From positions 52,779,960-52,843,959 of the forward strand of contig BTPG01000004.1 in the NCBI GenBank assembly GCA_036245525.1: 64,000 nt of DNA, read 5' to 3'. Positions within the stretch are counted from its first letter, which is position 1, and each line of letters opens with the position of its first letter. This document shows, piece after piece, positions 11,115 to 23,097 of this stretch. Position numbers and translations under genes: made by a program. The notes under the pieces were generated by a model that ran no database searches, was not told where the DNA came from, and saw nothing but the letters and a program-made list of their open reading frames with translations. The DNA comes from Semisulcospira habei (taxonomy: Eukaryota > Mollusca > Gastropoda > Semisulcospiridae).

Positions 11115-11530
11115 GGAATAACAAAAACATCTGTTGTCAAAATGTGGCTATTTTGGACCAATGTCCTGTGCTCTTCTGACCCTTAACCTTTCCCATGGGT
11201 CAGCCAAATCAGTATGTATAGAAAGGCCTTACAATCAGGTATCTTTGTACCGCAGGGTTTGAAATTGTGAACAGTATTTGAGAAAAACATTTTGTCAAAA
11301 TATGGCAATTCCTTTTAACTATTTCCTGATCCATGTGACCTCGACTTTTAGAAAGGTCACTCAAATTGGTATGTTAAGAAAGGTCTTGCCACAAAGTATC
11401 CTTGGGCCAAGTTTGAAGACTGTGGCTTGAATAGTCTCCGAGAAAATGCCAAAGTTTAACACAGAGGTCGGCGGACAGACAGCCACTGGCCCAGAACATT
11501 GACTCACTTTTGCTTCGCACATGAGCCAAA
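11115..11530. repeat. R140 composite repeat, 3' portion
   Basis: About two and a half units plus the family terminus (GACAGCCACTGGCCCAGAAC, CACTTTTGCTTCGCACATGA). The beginning of the block is missing. Confidence 0.7.
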
Positions 11531-11726
11531 CAGGACTAAATGAATAAACCTGCTGGCATCTCCCACCATTATCTGTGACCTAATTACAAGTAGAATTTAC
11601 TCAACAATACACATAATGTCTACACAAACAAAATCTCTGCACCGAGTCCACCGTCCATACGTGGCACACATCATAGGTGAAGGTCATCATACGGACAGAG
11701 ACAAACGCATATCAGGAGTATAACAT

Positions 11727-11853
11727 CCAGGGGTCAGTTGCATGAGCGAGCTTAGTCCTGCACCAGCCGCTAAGCAAGGTGCGCCGCTATAAGCGGCGCA
11801 CCTTGCTTAGCGGCTGGTGCAGGACTAAGCTCTCTCATGCAACTGGTCCCAGG
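11727..11853. mobile_element. Almost perfect 127 bp palindrome, family 2
   Basis: Arms of about 60 bp, nearly identical, meet at CGCCGCTATAAGCGGCG. The outer ends read GGGGTCAGTTGCATGAGCGA and TCTCTCATGCAACTGGTCCC. It must be a fold-back element or hairpin-forming unit because the related, older copy at 3264-3386 shows the same layout. No coding sequence. Confidence 0.85.
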
Positions 11854-12480
11854 TTCATAAATGGACAGTTACTTTACTTTGTAATCTTCCTTAAATATTA
11901 GCACTGGCAGTCTCCCCTCTTCTTTTCATTTATTACTACACTATCGACTGCGACCCCTTCCCCCCTTTTCGTAGGTTCTCACTTAGGGTGCATAGAAATT
12001 TAGCTCTAGGTGGAGGCATGGAATGTATGCCCCTGCAGACACCACAGTAAAATGTGGCTGTCATTGCAGGTAGGCAAAAGTTCCTGCCTTCCACCAGTAT
12101 GCTGAAGGATGTGCTGACGAGGTCTCAAAGACCGAAACAGCTGTCCACATGAGGTAAATATCTGGACCCTACCCTTGGGGGACCTAGATTTAAATATTTA
12201 AATTTCCATGCACCAAGGGGCTGGAACAGTGGGATATTTGATATGCCCCCCTTCAGAGCAGGGGAGGGGGGGGGGGGGCTTCCATGTGCAATGCTTCCAG
12301 TCACTTGCTTAGCGTGCCCTTTCTTTCCTATCTTTTTTTTTTTGTTGGTGTGCTTTGACCAAAGTAGATCTATGATCGGTGGTCGATCATGCACACTTCT
12401 CTCCCCTGACAGTGATTTTACCTACTTTACTTTGTAATCTTCCTAAAATATTAGCACTGGCAGTCTCTTTTCTTTTCATT
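11854..12480. repeat. Two direct repeats ~550 bp apart
   Basis: About 60 bp at 11871-11932 (ACTTTACTTTGTAATCTTCC, ATTAGCACTGGCAGTCTC) recur at about 12424-12480. The sequence between includes a G-run near 12258-12278 and no coding exon I can support. This may be a partial tandem duplication or the ends of an unidentified element. Confidence 0.45.
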
Positions 12481-13200
12481 TTTTGACAGTTATGTATGTT
12501 TGTGGTCACATCTAAGCCCATTTATCCATCTATTGTCTCCACCATCTGATGCGTGTGAGCAGGTACCTGTGCAGTAAAACGTGTTCAACACTCAGATTTG
12601 CTGGGTTCTGTATGGTTCAAGCATACACCTGGTGTTGGAAATCGAAGTTACCTTCTGCCTGTGTGTGTTACATTTTGTAGAAGATAGTCAAGTATTGACA
12701 TAAATTCCGGACTCTTATTTTGCTTGCAGGTCTTAGACTGTGACATGAAAGAGTTTGTGGTGATGACATTTTTCTAGCAAATTCTTCCATCATGTAGTAC
12801 ACAAAATGCCACTGTCAATGGCGCTGAAAAAGTAAGATTCGCCATGTTTTCTATAAAACGCGAATCTACCCAGAGAAAATCTACAGAGTTTGAATCTGCC
12901 TGAGCAAAAATGTAAACAGTGTAAAATTGTGCTGTTGCTATACCATTTAGATATTTTTTAATAACCATTGTCGATCTATAATGGGCGGAATTATGCTAAA
13001 AAGATAGACGCTGAAATATTTAGGTGTAAAAATTAATCAAACCTCGGAGGCACACATTTGCACGTCATGGTGGATTCCTGCCAAGTACATTTTGCTGGGT
13101 AGTGTCACACTGAGTAGTTTAGTGCCTAAATATAGCGAAATTGACCACTTCAGCACCAATGGCGGCAATCAGCCACAAACTGAAGAACTCTCGTAAAGTT
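12481..13200. other. No identifiable feature
   Basis: No coding exon, repeat end or splice-bounded frame that I can support. Confidence 0.4.
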
Positions 13201-13309
13201 TTGTACAACAAACCAAGGGGAATTACTCAGCGCTGGACAACAGTTAGATCCCCTGCCCCCGTTGTACTGTTGTCCAGCGCTGAGTAATTCCCCTTGGTTT
13301 GTTGTACAA
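13201..13309. mobile_element. Perfect 44 bp inverted repeat with short spacer
   Basis: The arm 13201-13244 (starts TTGTACAACAAACCAAGG, ends GGACAACAGT) is exactly complementary to 13266-13309, around a 21 bp spacer. Perfect identity suggests recent formation or arm homogenisation. No target duplication is evident. Confidence 0.85.
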
Positions 13310-13380
13310 TTCTGCCAGCGCTAGCCTCACCTATCTGGTTTGTGAGTATCTCGTAAAGTTTTGTTTTGGACTGGGTACAT

Positions 13381-13545
13381 AAATTATATTGAGCAACAAT
13401 TCGTTTAATACACTGTCGGTAACCAACAGATGTGATTACTTGACCTGAATCAAAATGTCCTTGGCTGATGCCTGGTTTGATTCGAGTCTCATAATCACAT
13501 CTGCCTATTATCGGCACTTTTATGAAGTAATATGTTGCTCAATAT
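13381..13545. mobile_element. Fold-back element, imperfect
   Basis: Outer arms ATATTGAGCAACA / TGTTGCTCAATAT and inner arms CAGATGTGATTA..TGAATCAAA / TTTGATTCGAG..TAATCACATCTG nest symmetrically around about 13455. Non-coding; class unassigned. Confidence 0.55.
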
Positions 13546-13946
13546 ACCTGGTAAAATAATATCTAGCGCACAAAAAACTCCAGGATAACTGAACTATATC
13601 TTTAAAATTGTGAATAATAGGTCAAGCCCTGAAGGGGTTAAAAATTCATGCTAATATTAAGAAAAATAGCACATAAAAAGTAACAGTTTGCAATACAACA
13701 AATACAATCAGGTGCCTGTATAAACTGTACAACCTGATAATACAAAAGTAAAAACAAAAGTGTAGAAATACTGCATTGTGCCATCTACCTTTGCGATGAG
13801 TCAACTAAATTAATATGCATATATAGAAATGTCTTGCCATCTGCAAACTTCACGCCAAATTTGAATGAAAAGTTTGTAAAAACTTTGATAACAATTACAA
13901 TTCTAACCAAAAACAAGAAAGGCCAAGCCCTTATGGCTCATGTGTA

Positions 13947-14831
13947 CAGTGGAGTCCAGTTAACACGAACTCGCTTAACACGAATTTCCGGTTAACACGA
14001 ACCGTTTTTGCATTCCCGGCCGACGGCCTTCTTATTCTGTATTAAAATTTTACTGATAACACGAAATGCTTAACGCGAAATTTCGCTTAACACGAAGCTG
14101 TTTTCGGTTCCCAACCAGAGCAATTTCACTATTATTCACCTGTTTAACACGAACACATTCCAATCTCAAACACCGAAAACCAATTCATGAAAGGGGCACT
14201 GCACGTGTCACTCTCGTGCTGTAGTACACATGACACAGATCAGAACGAACTCTAGCCTGTGATTGGCTGAACAGCCTTCAGTTGTTGTAATCCGTCTTCT
14301 CATTGGCTAGAGTTTCTGAACTGTATTCATGTATCATTTGTGTACCAACACAACCCAACACTCCCTCACTTCAGTTAACCACCGATCGTGGCTACCAAAA
14401 CAGAAGTCGATTACGCTTGAAGTGAAAAACAAGATTAAAGAGATCCACGATTGTCTCTCTTCACGGACTAATGCAAGACAGACTTCGATCATGGCGTTTT
14501 TTTAAATGACTGCCCGTGTTGCTTTTACCGATGCGAAAATGTACTTTAGCCTTGTTGCTTTTACTTTACTATGGAGTTTACATTAAATACGTGAGCTGTA
14601 CACGTCTCCTTGTGTTTTCCTAGCGAGCTGATGGTAAGGTAAGCATATTTAGTACGATAATGTGCACTTTTAACCTCGTACTCATTCATGCACGCATCTC
14701 TTACTTACACACTTTTTCCTTGACGGGAGGGCCGTGATCAATTTTGAGGCCATATGTGGTTAACACGAAATACGGTTAACACGAAGTGATTTTCCATGTC
14801 CCCAGAAATTCGTGTTAAGCGGACTCCACTG
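13947..14831 (+). mobile_element. Non-autonomous pogo/Tigger-like DNA transposon
   Basis: TA flanks the copy (13945-13946 and 14832-14833). The ends are inverted repeats: CAGTGGAGTCCAGTTAACAC on the left, and the complement of CAGTGGAGTCCGCTTAACAC on the right, each followed by several copies of the short word TTAACACGAA. The outer CAGTGGA and TA target fit the Tc1-mariner/pogo group. It inserted near the start of an R140 block and so is younger than it. Confidence 0.85.
14383..14505 (+). pseudogene. Remnant of a pogo-type transposase DNA-binding domain
   Basis: An open stretch of 41 codons, without its own start, reads KQKSITLEVKNKIKEIHDC and ends SIMAFF before TAA. This resembles the first helix of the CENP-B/pogo N-terminal helix-turn-helix (typically K-R-K-x-L-T-L-E-x-K). 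No DDE domain follows, so the element at 13947-14831 would need enzyme supplied in trans. The family match is from pattern only. Confidence 0.55.
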
Positions 14832-15616
14832 TATGTCTGATCTACATGTGTGACCTTTGTGGCAATAAATAAAGGGTTGGCTTCTGCACCAGCAAAATCC
14901 ATGTTTCCTCAAAATTTAATCAGTTTTCACACATCTGTCAAATCCCTGTGACCCATGACCTTTGTGATGAGTGGACTAAATTAGTATACATATGAAGGTC
15001 TCATCATCAGCTACCTTTGTGCCAGATTTGATTGAAAAGTTTGCAAAACTGTTCTTAATAACTACAATTCTATAAATAAAAAAAATTAAAAAAAAGGCAT
15101 TTTACACACATTTGCTGACCTCTTGTGCATAGATAGATGTTAACATCAGGTATCTCAGCAGCAAGTTTGGGTTTGAAGTTGTGAATAGTACATGTATTTG
15201 AGAAAAAAAAACATCTCTTGTCAAAATATGGCTATTTTTGTCCTATTTCCTGAGCTCGTGACCCTTGACCCTTCCAAGGGATCAACCAAATTAGTATGCA
15301 TAGAAAGGTCTTACCATCAGGTATCTTTGTACCAAATTTGGCTTTGAAGTTGTAAATATTATTTGAGAAAAATACATTATGTCAAAATATAGCTATTTTT
15401 TACCCAATTTATGATCCCCTGTGACCTTGAGAGGTTACTCAAGTTGGAATGTTGAGAAAGGGTTGCCACAAAGTATCCATGGGCCAAGTTTGATGACTAT
15501 GGATTTAATAGTCTCTGAGAAAACGCCAACACTAAAGTTTACCATGGACGACAGACGGAGACAGATGACCACTGGCCCCGAGCATGGACTCACTTTTGCT
15601 TCGTACGCGAGCCAAA

Positions 15617-16742
15617 AATGACATTTTCCACACATTTACCAACCTCTTGTGATCCTTGACCTTAACAAAGGGTCATCCAAATTTGTATGCATAGATAGGT
15701 CTTACCATCACGATATCTCTGTACCAAGTTTTGGTTTGAAGTTATGAATAGTATCTTAGAAACAAGAAAGGCAAAGCCATTAGGGCTCACCTGTATGACC
15801 TATTTACATGTGTGACCTTTGTGACAGTAAGTAAAGGGTTGGCTTCTGCACCAGTTGAATCCATGTTTTCTCAAAATATAAGCATTATTCACACATCTGT
15901 CCTTCCCACGTGACCTTTGCGATGAGTCGACTAAATTAGTAATCATAGGAAGGTCTTATCATCAGCTACCTTTGTACCAAATTTGATTGAAAATTTTGCA
16001 AAAATGTTGATAATACCTACAATTTTATCAAACATTTGCTGGCCTCTTATGACCCTTAACCTTTCCATGGGGTCATCCAAATTAGTACGCATAGATAGGT
16101 CTTACCATCAGATATCTCTGTGCCAAATTTGGGTTTGAAGTTGTGAATAGTATTTGAGAATTAAAAAAAAAAATTGGGTCAAAATATGGCTATTTTGGGA
16201 CTATTTCCAGAGCTCTTCTGACCCTTGACCTTTCCGAGGGATCAACCAAATTAGTAATCATAGAAAGGTCTTACCATCGCGTATCTCTGTACCAAATTTG
16301 GGTTTGAAGTTGTGAATAGTACTTGAGAAAAAACATCTCTTGTCAAAAGCTATTTTGGCCCCGTTTTCTGAGGTCTTGTGACCCCTGATCTTTCTGAGGG
16401 ATCAACCAAATTAGTATGCATAGAAAGGTCTTACCATCAGGTATCTTTGTACCAAGTTTGGGATTGAAGTTGTGAATAGTATTTGAGAAGAAATAAATTA
16501 TGTCAAAATATAGCTATTTTGGACCTATTTCCTGATGCCTGTGACCTTGACTTTTGCAAGAGGTCACTCAAATTGGTATGTTTAGAAAGGCCTTGCCACC
16601 AAGTATCCTTGAGGTAAGTTTGAAGACTATTTGAATAGCCTCCGACAAAATGCCAATCTTAAAGTTTACCACGAACGACAGCGGGCGGACGGACAGACGA
16701 CCACTGGCCCAAAACATACTTTTGCATCGCACGTGAGCGAAA
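15617..16742. repeat. R140 composite repeat (partial unit plus a near full-length block)
   Basis: A part unit at 15617-15760 is followed by a complete block from CAAGAAAGGCAAAGCCATTA (15762) to CTTTTGCATCGCACGTGAGC. About six units of ~145 bp are visible between. Confidence 0.75.
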
Positions 16743-17520
16743 AACTTTTATTTTGGACAAAATTTGGCATTTTTAAAACCTATTTTGGATCATTCCCTGA
16801 CCACTGACCTTTGTGATGGGTCAACTAAATTAGTATACATAGGCAGATCTTATCAGCTAATTAAAATTTGAGATTAATTTGATTGAAAACTTTACAAAAA
16901 TGTTGATAAAAAATACAATTCTATCAAAAATTGGCATTTTACACACATTTGCTGACCTCTTGTGACCCTTGATTGATCTTTCCGAGGGGTCATCCAAATT
17001 AGTATGCATGTATAGCTCTTACCATCTGGTATCTTTGTACCAAGTTTAGGTTTGAAGTTGTGAATAGAAATTGAAGAAAAAAAAAATCTTTTGTCAAATA
17101 TATAGCTAATTTTAAACTATTTCCTGTCTCTTGTGACCTTTGACCTATCCAAGGGATCAATCAAATTAGCATGCATAGGAAGGGCTTACCATCAGGTATC
17201 TTTCTGCCGAGTTTGGGGATGAAGTTGTGAATAGTATTTGAGAAAAAAATAAATTATGTCCCCAAAAAAAATCAATTTTGTCAAAATATGGCAATTTATT
17301 TTACCTATTTCCTGATCCCCTGTGACCTTGACAGGTCACTCAAATTTGTATGTGAGGAAGGTCTTGCCACAAAGTATCCTTGAGCCAAGTTTGAAGACTA
17401 TGGATAGTCATTGAGAAATTGCCAAGGTTAAGGTTAAACGTTTACCATGGCCGGCAGACGACGGGCGGAAGACCACCGACCCAGAACATACTCACTTTTG
17501 CTTCGCACATGAGCCAAAAA
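16743..17520. repeat. R140 composite repeat, start missing
   Basis: About four and a half units followed by the terminus CCGACCCAGAACATACTCAC and TTTTGCTTCGCACATGAGCC. It adjoins the previous block head to tail. Confidence 0.75.
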
Positions 17521-17731
17521 CCGCTACTGGCAGCCAAAGAGCTAAATCCACTTTGGAGAATGTATTCAGTACCTTACACAAGAACACCCAAATAATGACG
17601 CTAAACTGTGAGACTACCGACGTTTGTTGAGCACGTTAATACCCCCCATCACTGTCTTTTCTTTCTGTTTAACTTGAGTACTCAAATACACATCTTACAT
17701 ACAATGTTATACAAAAATAAAATAAAAAGAT

Positions 17732-17945
17732 TTAACTCATTCAGCCCGACGGCTGTATTTCCCAAATTTTGAAGGCGTGATCTAATGACTATGAACCAGT
17801 TGCAGGAGATGGATCGACCATGATAATTCAAGGGCAGTGCCAGATTAGCTTGGCGCCTGTCGGCGCCACGCTAATCTGGCACTACCCTTGAATTATCATG
17901 GTCGACCCATCTCCTGCTGTAGTGCGTCAGGGCTGAATGGGTTAA
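17732..17945. mobile_element. TTAA-flanked palindromic MITE
   Basis: TTAA at 17732-17735 and 17942-17945. Ends CTCATTCAGCCCGACG and the complement of CCCATTCAGCCCTGACG. Centre hairpin AGATTAGCTTGGCGCC / GGCGCCACGCTAATCT with one mismatch. Confidence 0.85.
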
Positions 17946-17988
17946 AAGATGTGTACATGCGCTTTACAACACCCAGCAAAATGTGCAT

Positions 17989-18205
17989 TTAACACATATA
18001 TCTGCCCCAGGACCGAAATCTCCAAATTCTGAAGCTGCCCTCTGAAGGCCGGTATTACAATTCTAGAGACAGATCGAGCGTGATAGTTCAAGGGTGGTGC
18101 AAGAATAGCTTGGCGCCTATGGGCGCCAAGCTATTCTGCCACCACCCTTAAACTATCATGCTCGACCCATGTCTGGCTGTGGCGTGTCGGGGCTGAATGA
18201 GTTGA
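17989..18205. mobile_element. TTAA MITE, decayed at one end
   Basis: TTAA at 17989-17992; the other side reads TTGA (18202-18205), a decayed TTAA, after GGGGCTGAATGAG. Hairpin core AGAATAGCTTGGCGCC / GGCGCCAAGCTATTCT. Confidence 0.7.
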
Positions 18206-18400
18206 GGAACAGCACACGCCCTTTTCCAATCCCATCCTATCTCCATTTGCAGTCATTAACCCCTTTCAGTGCCAAGAAATGGTGAACACAATCAAACTGC
18301 AAGAGACAGGTCCTTGTGAGGCCCCCGCAACTACAACTATTGCAGTTAGGTTGTATTCATTTCTTGGCAATGTAGGGGTTGTGGAAGGACCATAAGAGGG

Positions 18401-18712
18401 TTGGGTTGGGTTGTACATTGCTTGACGTCCCGACAGCAACAAGACTTTCTCAGGACGTTCCTGCACTGCCTGCAAAAAAAACCCACTAAACAGAATATTG
18501 AATGTATGCCGCCAGCCGGTCTAATACACTAAATAAACCTAAGACCATCCAATATCAAGAGCTACAGGCAGCACAGACAGTAAGGAGAGTTTAAAAAAGG
18601 AAAATACAGGTGAATGGACCAAGGGTAGACAGAAACACATGCCCCAGAATAGAGGAGAAAACCCACCCTGTGGGGCTGACCAGGGTGACCCTGGGGGAAG
18701 GGCTATAAGAAA
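18401..18712 (-). mobile_element. SINE-like retroposon, degenerate copy
   Basis: Shares GTACATTGCTTGACGTCCCG, GACAGCAACAAGACTTTCTC, ATGCCCCAGAATAGAGG and GGGGCTGACCAGGGTGACCC with the three copies at 57627-58830. Oriented by the tail end on the left. It lacks the clean ATTG tail and the last ~70 bp of the other end. Confidence 0.7.
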
Positions 18713-18922
18713 AGAGGCCAGCACTTAATAACAATAATAATGTCTAATTTGTAAGGCGCCTATGCTGTCAATGAACAGCTCTTGGGATGTAATGTCAAAG
18801 TGTAAACAAATACAATTTTAGTGAGGACTCTGAAGCAAGTCCATAAGGACTGCTGCCTGGAAATGCTGCAACTGAGTGCCCCGCCACTAAGTGATGGAAC
18901 ACATCTCTTTTTGTTACAGATG

Positions 18923-19128
18923 TTAACTCATTCAGCCCGACACATTTTTCATTGGAGGCGTCATCTAACGGCTATGCACCTGTTGCAGGAGATGGATCGA
19001 CCATGATAATTCAAGGGTAATGCCAGATTAGCTTGGCGCCGACAGGTGCCAAGCTAATCTGGCACTACCCTTGAATCATCATGGTCGACCCATCTCCTGT
19101 TGTAGTGCGTCAGGGCTGAATGGGTTAA
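18923..19128. mobile_element. TTAA-flanked palindromic MITE
   Basis: TTAA at 18923-18926 and 19125-19128; ends CTCATTCAGCCCGACAC and the complement of CCCATTCAGCCCTGACG. Hairpin core AGATTAGCTTGGCGCC / GGTGCCAAGCTAATCT. Confidence 0.85.
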
Positions 19129-20554
19129 TGTTGTCATATCTGGTATAGCAAGGTGGCACATTCATCCTCAACTGTAAACATGGAGCGGAGGCTGCAGGTA
19201 TTCTCCTTGTATGAACATGTTGCACGTACAGAAAACTGTGGATACGACAGTACACTACGGATATAACAAAGTGCCGTATAAGACCCATACGTAGTGCCAA
19301 AAGACGCACACTTTTTTGTTTGTGATATAAAAGTTTGTTATACGCAAAGTAATTCACACTGAAAACATGTGGTAGTTGTGTCCCACTTTTGTTACATCTG
19401 GCCTTGACATTGATAGCAAAGCTGAATAGCATAATTCTCCGATGTGCACAGACAACAAACAGCTGCACAGATTATTAGACAAGTTGACATTGTGTGACAA
19501 ACTCATACGAGTCTCCTTTGTGTATGTATGTATAAACAATTTGGGATGAACCATAACCCACAAAGTCCCTTCTATATGAGAGCTGTCAAGGGTCTCTACC
19601 TGCTGTCTTTGACCTGATTCTGATGTTGATTAACTCGGATTGAAAAAGCCTCGCAGTGAGCTTTGTACAGAGCATAGTGCATACATGTTAGTGGTTTGAA
19701 AAACATCATTATTTTGTCATAACATAATTTAGTTTTTACATTATTTTAGATTTTACAAAACTGTAGCACTTTTGCGTCTAGACTTGAGAGTAATAGCAAC
19801 AAAACTAGAATGGCAATTTCGTCTTGCTATAGTTTGTGTGAAATTTACTTTACCTACTAGCTACAAGACAGACATGATATACATGTGCACACTATTCTGT
19901 CAGCGTGTGCGCACATGTATGTGTGTATGTAAGAGAGAGAGAGAGAATTACACCGTGTCTAGAGTACTGTGTAAATATCTGTGTGGTGACAAAGTTGTTA
20001 TTTTCACGTCACTCTCGCTGTCTGATTTTCTCCAGAAGTTGAAGTTTTAACTTTTTTTCTGTAAAGAATGAATTTTACTGAGAAAGTTGAAGAGGTACAA
20101 AGCTGGCTTACAAACTCATCCAATGTCTTTATCCAAGCTAACTATAACCACATTTAAAGTAAATTTAACAAAAATTATGGACTCAAATTTGTGGGTCAAG
20201 TGACTTGCCATAAACGCTCAATTAACTCTTCAAGGTGACGTTCAATTTCAATATGCTTGCAGGCTCTCTTAGACACCCCTTGATGGATGCATGTCATCAA
20301 TTTTCAAGCGTGTAGTTGTACATACACAATCATCTGAGATTTTCGTGTCTACATACACACATACAGCGCTTTCTGCCAAAAGTATGTTCTGCAGCGAGGT
20401 TAGCGTAACTAGACATGACGTAGATTTTATCTTGTTACGTCAGTGGTCTGAGGTTGAGGCCTGCCCACCTATGACATCCAGGGCATGCTATTGAATTCGC
20501 TGCACTACAACCCATCGTAAAAAGTCCCTTCTATTAAAAGAAGGGCCTTTAAAA
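19129..20554. other. Mostly unassigned; short dispersed-repeat pieces
   Basis: A unit like those at 20555-20815 occurs near 19459-19545. About 20075-20180 resembles 7495-7597, and about 20330-20480 resembles 10938-11114. No exon is supported. A short GA run lies near 19930-19945. Confidence 0.4.
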
Positions 20555-20815
20555 AAACAGTTGCATATAGATTATTAGGTTATTGTCCTCATATGATTAA
20601 TGAGCTTGATTATTCTTTGTGTATAACAGTTGCATAGATCATTAGAAAAGTTGTCCTGGTATGAACAATTGTCTGATTCTCCTCTGCATGGACTTTGTGT
20701 ATATAAAGCAAACAGTTGCATAGATTAGACTTGATAAGTTCTTTTCATGTGAACAGCTCGTATGATTTTCCTGTGTCTTTGTGCATATGTATAGCAAACA
20801 GCTGCACAGTGAGAA
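20555..20815. repeat. Degenerate tandem repeat, ~65-90 bp units
   Basis: Units begin CAGTTGCATAGATTATTAG, CAGTTGCATAGATCATTAG, CAGTTGCATAGATTAGAC and CAGCTGCACAG, each followed by a stretch with GTCCTCATATG-like and TTTGTGTAT-like words. An isolated relative lies near 19459. Confidence 0.55.
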
Positions 20816-21018
20816 GGCATCTCGGTGCATCAGGTCAAACTGATATCTATGAATTAAAATCGCAAATCTGACTTGAAGATTTTCAACAAATTTCTGCATG
20901 CAAATGTGAAATTGTGCCAGTCTGACATTTTGTGCCTTACCACATTATGCCATCAGGTCTAAAATTACAGACGAGCTCTCAAATGCATGAATGTGGTCAA
21001 CACTTTCCAGATCACAGA

Positions 21019-21607
21019 CTAGGATGATGGGTCACTGTGGCCTTGTATCTGCTGCTGCTGGTTGCTCAATATCTGCTGCAGCTCTTGCTGGTTGTTCAGT
21101 ATCTGCTGCAGCATCTCACGCATGACCTGAAGCTGGGATGTAGTGGAACTGGCCAGGGACCTGGCTTCACTGGCCATCTCTCTCACTCCTGCTAGTTCTG
21201 ATACAGCTGTATGTAACTCAGCTTTCAGCGCTTCTGACTGTGTAGCCATCTCAGATTTAGTGGCCATCAACATCTCAATGTGGAAAGAAGAGTTTTCTTT
21301 TGCCTGAGTCAGTGCACCTTGCGTTTCTAGAATCTGTTGCTGGGCTGCATGGCAATCTTGTCTTGTTTCTAAATCCATCATCACCTTCAACAGGTCTTGC
21401 TTTGCCTTACCCGCTTCTTCTTTTGCCTTGTCGGCTTCTTCTTTTGCCTTGTCGGCTGCTTCTTTTGCCTCTGCAGCTTCAGCTCTGGCTTCTGCTCTAT
21501 GGCTCAGTTCTGCTTGCACTGTGTTGTTGAGAAACTCTCGAATTTTATCCAAGCTCTGTATCACGTTAGCCTTCCTTACCGTGGCATGAGCAACTTTCTC
21601 TTCCAGC
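21019..21607 (-). CDS. Terminal exon of a coiled-coil protein gene
   Basis: Last coding exon of the best host gene in the window. It begins after a strong acceptor (pyrimidine tract, then TTTTTGCAG) at 21607, with one base completing a split codon, and ends at TAG (21019-21021), giving 196 residues. The start reads LEEKVAHATVRKANVIQSLD; the middle is Ala/Glu/Lys-rich with seven-residue steps such as KAKEEAD and KAKEEAG, as in a long coiled coil; the end is Gln-rich (LQQILNNQQELQQ). There is no signal peptide or membrane segment in this exon. Splice phase matches the exon at 23870-23694. An oligomerising or scaffold role is inferred only from composition; I do not recognise the family. Confidence 0.75.
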
Positions 21608-21806
21608 CTGCAAAAAGGAGAGAAATAACTAGAGGATATGCAATAAAAACATCCTAAAGTCTCTACTGTATGAACTTGCACACCTTTTAAAAAAATAATT
21701 AACAAGAATAGAAAAGCTTTTATGGCTCACATGCACAACTGATCGACATATAATCTGTCCTTTGTGACATTGACTTTTTCAGCTGGTCACTGAAATCAGC
21801 AAATGT

Positions 21807-22010
21807 TTAACCCTTTTCAGCCTAATACACCCAGTGCTTGAAATAAATTTGTCTGATAGTTTAAGGGTGGTGCCAGAATAGCTTGGCACCTCAGGTGCCA
21901 AGCTATTCTGGCACCACCCTTAAACTGAAACAATCTCCTAATCTGTAACGTAGCCTTCATAGGACAATAAGCACATTTTACAAAATCAGACTCAGGATGT
22001 AATGGGTTAA
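21807..22010. mobile_element. TTAA-flanked palindromic MITE
   Basis: TTAA at 21807-21810 and 22007-22010; ends CCCTTTTCAGCCTAATAC and, opposite, GGATGTAATGGG. Hairpin core AGAATAGCTTGGCACC / GGTGCCAAGCTATTCT, differing from the common form at the same position in both arms. Confidence 0.8.
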
Positions 22011-22238
22011 GTGTCTTTACAGAAGTAAAGAGTTCGACATTAGTATCAGTAAGATCCAAGTTTTCTAAAACTGTATGCATATTTGACACATTTATCAGCC
22101 TCCAATGACTCTTGACCTTTGCCAGGAGTTACTGAAATTAGTAGAAAGGTCTTGCCATAAAGTATCCCTGTGCCAAAATTGAAGCTTGTGGCTTGAACAG
22201 TCTCCGAGAAAATGTTACGTTAATGTTTACCATGGATG

Positions 22239-23022
22239 GACAGTAACAAACTTATGTTAAACCCAGAAAAAACAGAGTTACTACCCGTTGGCTCAGCATC
22301 TCGGCTTCAACAAATTCACACTGAGTCTCTACGCATAGATGACACTGATATTCCATTTCAGTCTTCGGTCAAATATCTTGGTGTCAAGCTCGATAACGCT
22401 TTGAGTATGCAGGATCACGTCGGTGAAATCTGTCATAGTGCTTTATACTCTCTGAGACGCACCGCATCTGTCCGACACAGTCTTTCTGAATCTGCCACTG
22501 CAAAGTTAGTGAATGCTTTAGTCACGAGCCATCTTGACTACTGCAATTCTCTGCTTTTTGGTCTTCCATCTGAGCAGATTAGCCGCCTTCAGGGAGTTCA
22601 AAATAATGCCGCAAGGCTTGTGAAGCGCAGTTGAAAACGAGACCACGTAACCCCTATACTGAAAGACCTTCACTGGCTTCCAATCCAATCCCGCATACAG
22701 TTTAAGATTGCGACCCTTGCATACCGCCACTTTGATGGCAGCCTTCCATCATACCTTTTTTCCAGTCTGATCACTTACCAGCCCTCTCGCTCACTGCGTT
22801 CATCGGGAGAGAAACTTCTCAAAGTTCCAAAGTACCATGTCAAATCTGCCGGTGAACGCTCTTTTAGATGTACTGCTCCTTTAATTTGGAATTCCTTACT
22901 GACTGAGCTGAGAAATGCCTCCCCCCTTACGCAGTTCAATGCAAAGTTAAAAACTCACCTTTTCTTGCAGACTTTCGTGTGATCTCTACGGTTTTCTGTA
23001 CACCACCCCCCACCCCCTGCAG

Positions 23023-23097
<75 letters not shown>

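Larger units (their letters stand above)
13785..15616. repeat. R140 composite repeat, opened by a pogo-like element
   Basis: About 13785-13912 is one diverged unit. A new block begins CAAGAAAGGCCAAGCCCTTA with ATGGCTCATGTG, is interrupted at TA by the element 13947-14831, resumes ATGTCTGATCTACATGTG, and runs through about four units to CACTTTTGCTTCGTACG and GAGCCAAAAA. Confidence 0.75.

Noticed and set aside
21019..21705. Starting the coiled-coil protein at the Met at 21705
   Set aside because: The first 30 or so residues are intron translation; a strong acceptor lies at 21608-21610 and phase joins the exon at 23694.
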